Assembly: GCA_005799545.1 (NCBI GenBank)
Contig: SYGM01000167.1
Location: 18,661 to 82,660 of the forward strand
Length of the DNA stretch: 64,000 nt
Direction: 5' to 3'
From: Planctomycetia bacterium
Lineage (GTDB): Bacteria > Planctomycetota > UBA1135 > GCA-002686595
Below the pieces are notes generated by a model, which had not been told where the DNA came from, searched no databases, and saw nothing but the letters and a program-made list of their open reading frames with translations. The position numbers and the translations under genes are program-made. Each line of letters begins with the position of its first letter. The stretch's first letter is position 1. This document shows positions 25,339-33,625 of the stretch, one piece after another.

Positions 25339-28056
25339 ATGCAACGGATGCTCCTCCTGCTGCTATGGGTCCTGCTGGCCCTTTCGCTCTACGCTCAGAC
25401 CCCGGCGTTCAAAGCGGCTCGCGACCTTGAGGGCTTCGAAGGCGTGGAGCTCTCCGAGCATCGCGATGTCTACGACCTCACGAGCTTTCGAGAACTCGAC
25501 GGAAAGCCGCTCACGGCCGAGGAGCTTGAAGCGCAGCGCAAGCGCTGGAAAGCGGAGTGGGAGTGCGGCAACGCCCATGTCGCCAAGCTCGAATCCGACC
25601 CCGCGGAGTTGTGGTCTTGGAATCTGCGTCGCCGCCTGCTTCGACACCGCTATTTCTCGAAGATCTCCTGGACGCTGGAACGGCCCGCGCCCGGCTTCGT
25701 GCTGGTCGTGCAGCGCCCGGCCAAGGACGATCCGAAGTACATCGAGCGCCTCGCGGCCTTGTACATTCCCTCGGCAACCAAGACCTTCGCGCAATTCGAG
25801 AAGGAGATCCTGACTCCCACGGGCCTGCAGCGCCGCAGCAGTCATGAACTCACCGCCATCGCGGTGCTCGCCAGCCAGGGCGATCTCGACAACTTCCGCA
25901 AGTTCGTCAACGATCCCACGGGGTACACATCGGCGACCGCCTACGACTATGAGTTGCAGTTGACCGTCGCCTGCCAGGACCCATTCACGGAAGTCAGCCC
26001 GGGCGTGCAGCAGGCCGCAATGAACTACCAGCTGATCAAGGCGCTGCAGCATGCCTATCTCGCGGTTCCCGGCAATCGACCCGCCTCGATCGGGCTCTAC
26101 GAAGGTCTCGCGATGTACTACGGCAGCCTGCGGGATGACAAGGCCACGCCGAAAGCAGAGAGCGCCGGTTGGCTGCTCGATGCGGTCAATGCTGCGGAGA
26201 CTCGCGAGTTGCTCTTGCTGCCGCTCGATCAGTGGCTGCAGATCTCCTCCTGGCAGGATTATGCAGGTCAGGTGGCCAAGCGTGCGGAAGCAGCGCAGCA
26301 GCCCGTGCCGGAAGGCAATCAGATCGGACGCGCCTACGTGGCCCAGTGCGAAAGGTGGCCCCATTTTCTGATGCAGGCTGCCGATGGCCGCTATCGTCTG
26401 CCCTTCCTGACCTTCGCCGGCTCGGCCTTGCGCGGCAAGGGCAAGGCTGCCGATCTGCAGTCGGCCTTTCCGGGCATGGATCTGCGCGCCGTGTCACGCG
26501 AGTTTCTGCTCGCCATGTGCACGGAGGCCGCGAAGCGCAACCCGAAGACCAAGTTCGATCCCAAGGCCATCGAGTCCATGTTTTCGGCAGCCGTGAACAT
26601 CGATGCCGGGCCCATCGTCGTGGGTCCGCAGGTCGAGGAGCAGGTGGCGGAATTCGCTCCGCAGGCCTTGGCTCCCGATGCCGGGGATGTACAGGCCGTG
26701 CATGCGCTGGCTCTGTCGCGCGCCAGAGAGGGTGACTTCGCCGGTGCGCTCGACGAATTGCGCGGTGCGCTTGCCGGCGCGGTTTCGCCAGCCAAGGAGC
26801 GCATCGAACGTGAGTTGATGAGGCTAGAGCAGCTCAATGAGCTGCGCAACGGCTGGCTGCGCGCGCAGATCGCGGCCAAGGGGCGCATCAAGGTCGCCGT
26901 GCGGGGCAGGGAATTCTCCGCGCCCGTCGTCGCCCTCGACAATGGTCTTGTCCGACTCGGTGAAAACGGCGGGGGCGTGGGTAGCGTCGCGCTCCGCGAA
27001 GTCGTGTGGCAGGAAGCCGTCAAGGCTGCTACGAAAACCGAGCATCAAGGCAGTGCGCGGCCGTGGACGCGCGCCTTCGGATTGCTGCTGGCGGGGGATG
27101 AACGCTGGGAAAAGCAGCTCAAGAGCCGCGATGCGGAAGTCGAGGCACTCGCAAAGGACGCGCCGAGCTACGCGGCACTGAAAGCAACCAGCGAGGTGGC
27201 ACGCAGCCTGTATCTGCTCAGCCGCAATCCGATTCCGCGCACGTCGGCGGAGATCGACCAACGGCTCGGCGAAGTGAAGCGCCTGCTGAACATCTACGGC
27301 ACGGATCCCTTGCTGAAACGTCGCATCGACCTGCTGCGTCAGTACGCCACGGCCTGCATCGTGGAACGGATGCGCAGCCTTCCGATGGGTGCCGGCCTGC
27401 ACGGAAAGCTCACCGATCTCGGCGACGGACGCGTGCGCATCGAGTACTCCTTCGACAGCGACCCTGAGGTCGCCGACTGGATCCAGGTGCCGCGTGAATC
27501 CATGCCGCTTCAGCCCGCAGCCAAGGTCCCGGCGGGATCCGTCAGGGCATCCAAGGGGGTGCTGACGGGCACGGGCGGCATGTACCTGCGCTTCGCGCGC
27601 ACGTTTCAGGGAGATGTTTCCGTGCGGTATTCCTTCCATTTCAAGGAGCCCGATGGTGCCTACGGAACACCGCGGATGCTGTGGATCCTGGGGGAGACCC
27701 CGGACGGCAGCTACGTCGGCTGCGATCCGATGGGGGATATCTACGTGCGTTACAGCGATCCGGAAGACTCGCGCAGCCTGCGCCCTAAGCAGCGCGCGCA
27801 GCTGGATTGGAATCAGGACGCGGAGATTGGCATCGAACTCAAGTCCGGTGTTGTCACCACAAGCTTCGAAGACAAGCCGGTCGCGACGCTCGAGAATGCT
27901 CCCGTGAAGGGGGGCAGCATGGCCTTGTTCACGGAGATGGACCTGACCTTCTCGATCAGCAGGATCGTCCTCGAGGGACGCCTGGATGCCCGGCAGGATG
28001 CCAGCCAGCGCAATGCTCTGATCGCCGATGAGCTCAGGAAGCTGGGATTCCCCTGA
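25339..28056 (+). CDS. Large exported protein with degenerate gluzincin-like region and C-terminal lectin-like domain
   Basis: 905 aa; the ATG at 25339 gives signal MQRMLLLLLWVLLALSLYAQ. The region around residues 215-260 (NYQLIKALQHAYLAVPGN...LYEGLAMYYG) resembles planctomycete DUF1570/peptidase-MA proteins, but the expected HExxH is replaced by ALQHAY, so it is probably catalytically inactive. Alpha-helical, charged repeats occupy roughly 300-700. The C-terminal ~180 residues look like a beta-sandwich (LamG or DUF1080-like; SVRYSFHFKEPDGAYGTP). Functional assignment is not possible. It is divergent from the NHL gene and followed 28 nt later by a Tm-1-like gene. Confidence 0.65.
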   Translation: MQRMLLLLLWVLLALSLYAQTPAFKAARDLEGFEGVELSEHRDVYDLTSFRELDGKPLTAEELEAQRKRWKAEWECGNAHVAKLESDPAELWSWNLRRRLLRHRYFSKISWTLERPAPGFVLVVQRPAKDDPKYIERLAALYIPSATKTFAQFEKEILTPTGLQRRSSHELTAIAVLASQGDLDNFRKFVNDPTGYTSATAYDYELQLTVACQDPFTEVSPGVQQAAMNYQLIKALQHAYLAVPGNRPASIGLYEGLAMYYGSLRDDKATPKAESAGWLLDAVNAAETRELLLLPLDQWLQISSWQDYAGQVAKRAEAAQQPVPEGNQIGRAYVAQCERWPHFLMQAADGRYRLPFLTFAGSALRGKGKAADLQSAFPGMDLRAVSREFLLAMCTEAAKRNPKTKFDPKAIESMFSAAVNIDAGPIVVGPQVEEQVAEFAPQALAPDAGDVQAVHALALSRAREGDFAGALDELRGALAGAVSPAKERIERELMRLEQLNELRNGWLRAQIAAKGRIKVAVRGREFSAPVVALDNGLVRLGENGGGVGSVALREVVWQEAVKAATKTEHQGSARPWTRAFGLLLAGDERWEKQLKSRDAEVEALAKDAPSYAALKATSEVARSLYLLSRNPIPRTSAEIDQRLGEVKRLLNIYGTDPLLKRRIDLLRQYATACIVERMRSLPMGAGLHGKLTDLGDGRVRIEYSFDSDPEVADWIQVPRESMPLQPAAKVPAGSVRASKGVLTGTGGMYLRFARTFQGDVSVRYSFHFKEPDGAYGTPRMLWILGETPDGSYVGCDPMGDIYVRYSDPEDSRSLRPKQRAQLDWNQDAEIGIELKSGVVTTSFEDKPVATLENAPVKGGSMALFTEMDLTFSISRIVLEGRLDARQDASQRNALIADELRKLGFP

Positions 28057-28084
28057 ACGCCGCATGCGTGCTTCAATGGCATGC

Positions 28085-29293
28085 ATGAGCGTTCACCTCT
28101 TCACCACTCTCGATACCAAGGGTCAGGAGGCGCAGTTCCTGCGCAACGCGCTGCAGTCTCTCGGCGTGGCGGTGACGCTCGTCGACACCGGGTGCCTCGG
28201 TGAGCCTGCCGTGACCGCCGATGTTTCGCGTGAATCGGTGTTCGAGGCCGCCGGCACCACGTTGGCCGCGATGCGCGCGCGCAATGACCGCGGCGAAGCC
28301 GTCAGCGCCGCCGCACGCGGCGCAGAGGCGATCGCGTGCGCGGCGCATGCGCAGGGTCGGCTGCACGGCGTGCTGGGCCTGGGCGGCGGGGCCGGAACCA
28401 CGATCGGCACGGCGGCGATGCGTTGCCTGCCGATCGGTGTGCCCAAGATGATGGTCAGCACGCTGGCCTCCGGGCAGGTCAACCACTTCGTCGGCAGCAG
28501 TGACATCCTGATGCTCAACAGCATCGTCGATATCAGCGGGATCAACCGGATCTCGCGCGTCGTGCTGACGCGTGCGGCTCAGGCCATGGCCGGAATGGCG
28601 CTCGGTGCGACACCCGCCGTTTCAGCTAACGATAAACCGCTGGTCGCCGCCAGCATGTTCGGTGTCACGACACCGTGCGTGGAGGCGGCGCGCGCCGTGC
28701 TGGAGGCGGCCGGTTGCGAGGTGCTGGTGTTCCACGCCACCGGGAGCGGCGGTCGCACGCTGGAGTCGCTTGCGGCCAGCGGGATGCTGGCCGGTGTGCT
28801 CGACATCACCACCACCGAGCTCGCCGATGAGCTCGTGGGCGGATTTCTCAGCGCCGGGCCGGAGCGGCTCACGGCGGCGGGCAAGCGCGGCATTCCGCAG
28901 GTTGTCAGCGCGGGCGCGCTCGATATGGTCAACTTCCACGGCATCGACACCGTGCCCGAAGCCTTCCGCGACCGCACGCTCTACCGACACAATGCAAATG
29001 TCACGCTGATGCGAACCACTGCGGCGGAATGCGCCGAACTGGGCCGCATCATCGGTCGCAAGCTTGCGGCGGCACAGGGACCGACCCGCTTCCTGTTCCC
29101 GACGAAGGGTGTTTCCGGCATCGACCGCGCAGGTCAGCCCTTCGATGATCCGGCCGCGCGCGCGGCCCTGCTGGCGGGTCTGAAGGAAACGCATGGCACC
29201 GTTCCGCTCGAGGTGCGTGAGGAGCACATCAATGACGTCGGTTTTGCACAAGCGGCGGCTCGCGAGCTGCTGCGGATGATGGGTCGCGGCTGA
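28085..29293 (+). CDS. Tm-1-like ATP-binding domain protein (UPF0261)
   Basis: 402 aa. The family signature is visible: start VHLFTTLDTKGQEAQFLRN, glycine-rich LHGVLGLGGGAGTTIGTAAM, SDILMLNSIVDISGINRISR, and C-terminal PTRFLFPTKGVSGIDRAGQP, a layout shared by UPF0261/Tm-1 proteins of bacteria, fungi and plants. The plant Tm-1 protein binds viral replication proteins; the bacterial enzymes are predicted retro-aldol or C-C hydrolases, mostly uncharacterised. The ATG 28085 is used because several upstream codons overlap the preceding gene's end. Cytoplasmic. Confidence 0.85.
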   Translation: MSVHLFTTLDTKGQEAQFLRNALQSLGVAVTLVDTGCLGEPAVTADVSRESVFEAAGTTLAAMRARNDRGEAVSAAARGAEAIACAAHAQGRLHGVLGLGGGAGTTIGTAAMRCLPIGVPKMMVSTLASGQVNHFVGSSDILMLNSIVDISGINRISRVVLTRAAQAMAGMALGATPAVSANDKPLVAASMFGVTTPCVEAARAVLEAAGCEVLVFHATGSGGRTLESLAASGMLAGVLDITTTELADELVGGFLSAGPERLTAAGKRGIPQVVSAGALDMVNFHGIDTVPEAFRDRTLYRHNANVTLMRTTAAECAELGRIIGRKLAAAQGPTRFLFPTKGVSGIDRAGQPFDDPAARAALLAGLKETHGTVPLEVREEHINDVGFAQAAARELLRMMGRG

Positions 29294-29315
29294 GAGAGCC
29301 TAGTTGTTGAGCGCG

Positions 29316-31775
29316 TCAGCCGCGCGGGACGATGCGCGTGCCGAGCAGACGGTCCACGAGGGTGGCATGGGGCCAGGCGATGCTGCTGAGCAGGAAGGTC
29401 GCGTAGATTCCCAGCGCGGTCAGCGCCAGTACCATCGTGCCGCCATCCTCGAGCCCGGCCCAGATGCCCAGCAGGGTGATCGCAGGCAACACGAACAGCA
29501 GGGTTCGCAGTCCGCAGAGCAGCGCTCCGGCGCGCATTCCGCGCCGTGTGCGCAGCAGCATGCCGAACATGCGGAACAGCAGACCGCCGCGCGTCAGCAT
29601 GGAAAGCGGGACGAACAGCAGAACGATTGACAACGCGCCTCCGAGAGCCGTGACGATGCGGTCACTGTTGGGATCCAGCAGCGGCTCTGCCTTGTCTGCC
29701 GTCATCACCATTGCCAGGACAAGAGCCAAGGTGATGAATCCGATGCCCATGGAGGTCAGCAAGGCCTGGAATCCACGCTGCCGGCGCGTCACAGAAAGCG
29801 GCCCCTGAGTCATCGGGGCGAGCGCTGCTGCCGCTGCGGCAACGTTGTCATAGCCGTGCTTCAAGCCAAGGATGCGCTGCAGCACTTCATCCCCTGAACC
29901 GGGCATATCGCGGGGCAGCACATGCTGTTCGCCGATCAACAGGCGTGCAGCATGTCCGAGCAGTTGCACCGCACTCATGCGCCGTGCCTCGCCTTCCAGA
30001 ATGGCAAACGACAGCAGCTTCAGGCGTCCGTGACGATCGACCCAGAGCTGACCAAGCTGGTACTCCCCGGCCTCCTCACCGGAAAGTGCATCCGCGAGTT
30101 CCAGCAACAGCCGCAGGAGGACCTCCCAGGCGAGCTCCCCCTGAGCCGCGCGCCAGTTCACCAACGTGTCGCCGCCGGGTGCTTCGAGCACCTGACACTG
30201 CAGGCCCTCGGCCTCGAAGGCGCCCAGCCAGTGCAGGCGCGAGTGGTTGGCCTGAGTGTCGAACCGAATCGGCTGCTGCGCGCCCAGAATCCAGACCTTG
30301 CGTGTCAGCAGCGCATCCTCCGCGCTGTAGAGCTCGCCATGGCTTGTGGTCGCGATGTGGGCTTCGAGCCTGTGCAGCCCAAGGATGCTCGTTTCGGCGT
30401 TCACAGGCCTCGACGTGCGCTCCACATCGTTCAGCTGCTTGGTGAAGCGGGGGAAAGGCAGGGTTGTCTGCGTCGTGCGCGTTCGGCTGGCCCACTCATG
30501 CAGGTACATCCATCCGTTGTTGCGTCGACCTGGGATGATCAGCAGCATCTGCAGGGGGATCACTACGATGCCCGTGATCTGGTCATCGTAATTCCAGAAC
30601 AGATAGGGCAGGGCGCTGGGAACCATGAAGATGGCGGTGCGCAGCATCGTTCGATTCCAGACCGGGACGCCGTTCTCGGTATCGTGAACGCGCAGGCCAA
30701 GAACCCACTTGCCGAGACTCATCCCCAGCCACCCCTCCAGAATGGAGAAGTACAAGAACATCGTCGGGAAGCCCGCAATCAGGCTGTAAAGCTGCAATTC
30801 CTCCTTCGTCGTCCCTGTACTGGCGACAAGGACGGCAACCAGCGCTCCGATGACGAGCGTGTTGAAAAGCGCGAGCACGGCCGTGTCGACAAGGTAGGCG
30901 GCGAGCCTGCGTGCCGGGTGTGCCGGCAGGGCGAACTGAGCGAAGGGATGCAGTGCTTCGTGCAGTTCCTGCAGGGTCTGATGCCGCTTGGCGGGGTCCT
31001 TCTCCATCGCGCGGGCGATGATCTTCGCCAAGGGGCCCGGAACCTCCTTGCGTAGGCTGCGGATGTCATCCGCTGGTTCGGAAAGGATGCGCGCGAAAAC
31101 TTCCTGCACATTGCTGCCCTGCCAGCCCGGTCGACCGGTCAGAAGCGCATAGAGGGTCGCAGCTGCGGAGTACAGATCGCTGCGTTCATCGACTGCGCGG
31201 CCGCGGATCTGCTCCGGTGAGGCATACAGTGGCGAGCCGATGAATTGCCCCGGATCGGTGAGATGCACCTGGGTTTCGATCGAGCGCGAAAGCCCGAAGT
31301 CACCGACCTTGATCCTGCCGTCGGCGCCAAGGAAGCAGTTCGACGGCTTCACATCGCGGTGCAGCACATTGGCACGGTGCGCAGCCTCGAGGCCCTCCAG
31401 AAGTTCGATCGTCCAGCGTACCGCCTGTGCGACGGGGATCCTCTCGCCGCCCTGGATGACGTGCTCGAGCGTCTGACCTTCAACCAGCTCCATGGCGATG
31501 GCCGGTGATTGCTCCACCGAATGCGCCCCATAGACGAAGACACAGCGCGGATCCGAGATCGACGCCGCCAGAATTGCCTCGCGGTGGAAGCGGTCGAAAG
31601 CCGTCTCCTTGTCCTGCATCGAATAGGGCAGGACCTTGAGAGCGACGACTCTGTTGGTCGAGAGTTCGCGGGCGCGATAGACGATGCCCATGCCGCCGCG
31701 ACCAAGCTCCTCGATCAGCTCGAATCCGTCCGCGACACGCGGAAGCTCTCTGGGAACTATGCGGCTGGATTCCAC
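29316..31775 (-). CDS. Membrane Ser/Thr protein kinase with RDD domain, second pseudokinase-like domain and second RDD-like end
   Basis: 819 aa, GTG start. Residues 18-280 are an active-looking kinase: GRGGMG (25-30), K47 in VALKVL, H139-R-D141 in HRDVKPSN, D159-F-G161, SPEQ (186-189) and SDLYS in the F helix. Residues 285-435 form an RDD membrane domain (AAYLVDTAVLALFNTLVIG... LGKWVLGLRV...LHEWAS). Residues about 463-660 repeat the kinase pattern in degenerate form: LGLHRLEAH instead of a Gly loop, a Trp-rich core, and LWVDRHGRLKLLSFA where the catalytic and DFG motifs would be, lacking HRD and DFG. Four more membrane helices (about 671-801) end DRLLGTRIVPR, again RDD-like. A TAGACT hexamer is 9 nt before the GTG. 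A sensor role at the membrane is inferred. Confidence 0.85.
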   Translation of the reverse strand: MESSRIVPRELPRVADGFELIEELGRGGMGIVYRARELSTNRVVALKVLPYSMQDKETAFDRFHREAILAASISDPRCVFVYGAHSVEQSPAIAMELVEGQTLEHVIQGGERIPVAQAVRWTIELLEGLEAAHRANVLHRDVKPSNCFLGADGRIKVGDFGLSRSIETQVHLTDPGQFIGSPLYASPEQIRGRAVDERSDLYSAAATLYALLTGRPGWQGSNVQEVFARILSEPADDIRSLRKEVPGPLAKIIARAMEKDPAKRHQTLQELHEALHPFAQFALPAHPARRLAAYLVDTAVLALFNTLVIGALVAVLVASTGTTKEELQLYSLIAGFPTMFLYFSILEGWLGMSLGKWVLGLRVHDTENGVPVWNRTMLRTAIFMVPSALPYLFWNYDDQITGIVVIPLQMLLIIPGRRNNGWMYLHEWASRTRTTQTTLPFPRFTKQLNDVERTSRPVNAETSILGLHRLEAHIATTSHGELYSAEDALLTRKVWILGAQQPIRFDTQANHSRLHWLGAFEAEGLQCQVLEAPGGDTLVNWRAAQGELAWEVLLRLLLELADALSGEEAGEYQLGQLWVDRHGRLKLLSFAILEGEARRMSAVQLLGHAARLLIGEQHVLPRDMPGSGDEVLQRILGLKHGYDNVAAAAAALAPMTQGPLSVTRRQRGFQALLTSMGIGFITLALVLAMVMTADKAEPLLDPNSDRIVTALGGALSIVLLFVPLSMLTRGGLLFRMFGMLLRTRRGMRAGALLCGLRTLLFVLPAITLLGIWAGLEDGGTMVLALTALGIYATFLLSSIAWPHATLVDRLLGTRIVPRG

Positions 31776-31784
31776 GGCCTGCGC

Positions 31785-31833
31785 AGTCTAGCGCGGACGG
31801 GCGATGGTTGCACCGTCACGCTTGCGATATCAT
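31785..31833. promoter_or_regulatory. Divergent -10 elements of the kinase and SPFH genes
   Basis: TAGACT on the minus strand (31790-31785) lies 9 nt before the kinase GTG; TATCAT on the plus strand (31828-31833) lies 9 nt before the SPFH ATG at 31843. Both predict leaderless transcripts. Confidence 0.55.
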
Positions 31834-31842
31834 GGCCTGACG

Positions 31843-32748
31843 ATGAACAACCAGAATGCCTCGCGTGAGATTCCGTTCAAGGCTCTGTCCGGCTATCTGA
31901 TGCTGCTGCCTTGGTTTCTCTCGCTGGGCCTCGCGGTGCTGCTGTTCGCCGCCGCCTCCGGTCACGGCGTCAGCAAGGATGAACAACTCGCCGCAGTGTT
32001 GACGGGTTTCGTGCTGCTGGTGTGCTTCGTGCTGCTCTCGATCGGTTTCTTCATCGTCGAGCCCAACATGGGGCGCGCGCTGATCCTGTTCGGCCGCTAT
32101 CGCGGAACGGTGCGCAGCTCCGGCTTCTGGTGGACCAACCCCTTCACCGTCAAACGCCGGATCTCGCTGCGCGCGCACAACCTCAACGGCAAGACGCTGA
32201 AGGTCAACGATCTGCTCGGCAACCCGATCGAAATTGCCGCCGTCGTGGTGTGGCAGATCCGCGATACGGCGCAGGCATTGTTCGATGTGGAGCAGTTCGA
32301 GCACTTCGTCGAGGTGCAGGGTGAGGCTGCGGTTCGCTGCGTGGCCGCAAAGCATCCTTACGATGACGGTCAGGCCTCTGAGGTCAGCACGACACTCCGG
32401 GGCAGTGCCGATGCCGTGGCAGAGGAACTGGCGGTGGAGCTGCGCCAGCGTCTCGCCATCGCCGGCATCGAAGTGCAGGAAGCGCGGCTGTCGCACCTTG
32501 CCTATGCTCCGGAGATCGCAGCGGCGATGCTGCAGCGACAGCAGGCGGGAGCGATCATCGCTGCGCGCGCCAAGATCGTCGAAGGCGCGGTGTCGATGGT
32601 TGAAATGGCGCTGGCGGATCTCTCGAAGAAGAACATCGTGCACCTAGACGATGAGCGCAAGGCCGCCCTGGTCGGCAATCTGCTGGTGGTGCTGTGCGGA
32701 CAGCAGGCTCCCTCGCCGGTGGTGAACGCCGGCAGCCCCCACAGCTGA
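31843..32748 (+). CDS. SPFH/band-7 (prohibitin-like) membrane protein
   Basis: 301 aa. Two N-terminal membrane helices ([20 protein letters not shown] and [20 protein letters not shown]) precede an SPFH domain: the segment [19 protein letters not shown] is followed by [20 protein letters not shown] and [21 protein letters not shown]-type helical sequence. The C-terminus is short, ending in [16 protein letters not shown] proteins form cage-like oligomers on membranes and organise proteases or fluid domains. It is divergent from the kinase gene, and its 3' end faces the reductase gene. Confidence 0.9.
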   Translation: MNNQNASREIPFKALSGYLMLLPWFLSLGLAVLLFAAASGHGVSKDEQLAAVLTGFVLLVCFVLLSIGFFIVEPNMGRALILFGRYRGTVRSSGFWWTNPFTVKRRISLRAHNLNGKTLKVNDLLGNPIEIAAVVVWQIRDTAQALFDVEQFEHFVEVQGEAAVRCVAAKHPYDDGQASEVSTTLRGSADAVAEELAVELRQRLAIAGIEVQEARLSHLAYAPEIAAAMLQRQQAGAIIAARAKIVEGAVSMVEMALADLSKKNIVHLDDERKAALVGNLLVVLCGQQAPSPVVNAGSPHS

Positions 32749-32776
32749 ACGCAGCCCGACATGGGGGGCGGGGAAG

Positions 32777-32795
32777 AAGCGCGAAGGTCGCGCTT
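32777..32795. terminator. Hairpin between convergent SPFH and reductase genes
   Basis: AAGCGCGA-AGG-TCGCGCTT, 8-bp perfect stem (32777-32784 with 32788-32795), 3-nt loop. It overlaps the stop codon of the reductase gene. No U-run on either side, so termination strength is uncertain. Confidence 0.45.
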
Positions 32796-33606
32796 ACCAG
32801 TAGCGCTCGAGGCGGATCCCGCCCAGACCGCCGCCTTCCTTGCCCGCTGCGCTGTCGACGCGGAAACCGCGCGCTTCGAGCAGCGCGCGCACCTCGACGA
32901 TCATGTCGGGGTTTCCGCACAGCAGGGCGTGCGTCCGCGACGGATCGAGTTCGATTCCGAACTTGCGGCACAGGGCTTCATCCGCGAGCACGCTCTGTAC
33001 GCGGCCGCGCAGTCCGGGCCACTCCTCGCGCGAGACCACCGGGATGTACGTGGTGGCGAATTCCAGCTTGCGGCGATGCTCCAGTTCGTCGCGGTAGCAC
33101 AGGTCCGCGCATTCGCGCACGCCGTGCAGGATCACGAAGCGCCGCGCGCTGCCCGTGCGGCGTGCTTCCCGAAGCATCGAAACAAAGGGCGCCAGACCCG
33201 TGCCCGTGGAGATGCACAGCAGCGTCTTGTCCGCCGGGATGCCTTCCAGCGTGAAATGGCCCATCGGCTTCTCGTCGATCCACAGCTTGCCGCCGACGGC
33301 CAGCTTCCACAGCTCCGGCGTCAGCTTGCCGCCCTGCACCAGCGCCACGCACAGCTCGTACTCGCCCGCTGCTCCGGGGTCGGAGGCGATCGAGTAGGAG
33401 CGCTTGAGGACGCGCACGCGCGGCGGACTGGTTCCATCGCGTGAGGGCAGCTCCATCGGCAGTCCGATCTGCACGAACTGTCCCGGCACGAAGGGTGCCG
33501 GCGGCTGGGCATCGGGCCGGATGCGCAGCAGCGCAACGCGCGGAGACAGGTCGATGCGGTGGACGAGGGTCGCGTTCACGTCGACCATCATGGTCGAGCG
33601 TGGCAT
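32794..33606 (-). CDS. fpr: Ferredoxin/flavodoxin--NADP+ reductase
   Basis: 270 aa. The family motifs are present in order: FAD-binding RSYSIAS (near residue 70), the GHFTLEG loop, NADP-binding [15 protein letters not shown], and the C-terminal YW expected to stack on FAD (LERYW end). It moves electrons between NADPH and ferredoxin or flavodoxin. Alternative starts at 33591 and 33588 ([10 protein letters not shown]) are possible; the chosen ATG 33606 has no clear ribosome site. It is divergent from hrpB, with 19 bp between starts. Confidence 0.9.
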   Translation of the reverse strand: MPRSTMMVDVNATLVHRIDLSPRVALLRIRPDAQPPAPFVPGQFVQIGLPMELPSRDGTSPPRVRVLKRSYSIASDPGAAGEYELCVALVQGGKLTPELWKLAVGGKLWIDEKPMGHFTLEGIPADKTLLCISTGTGLAPFVSMLREARRTGSARRFVILHGVRECADLCYRDELEHRRKLEFATTYIPVVSREEWPGLRGRVQSVLADEALCRKFGIELDPSRTHALLCGNPDMIVEVRALLEARGFRVDSAAGKEGGGLGGIRLERYW

Positions 33607-33625
33607 CGTGTACAACAATCAGGAC

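Noticed and set aside
33404-33625. Longer N-terminus for HrpB (932 aa)
   Set aside because: It is antisense to the reductase gene and Arg/Ser-rich; the HrpB alignment begins at the ATG at 33626.
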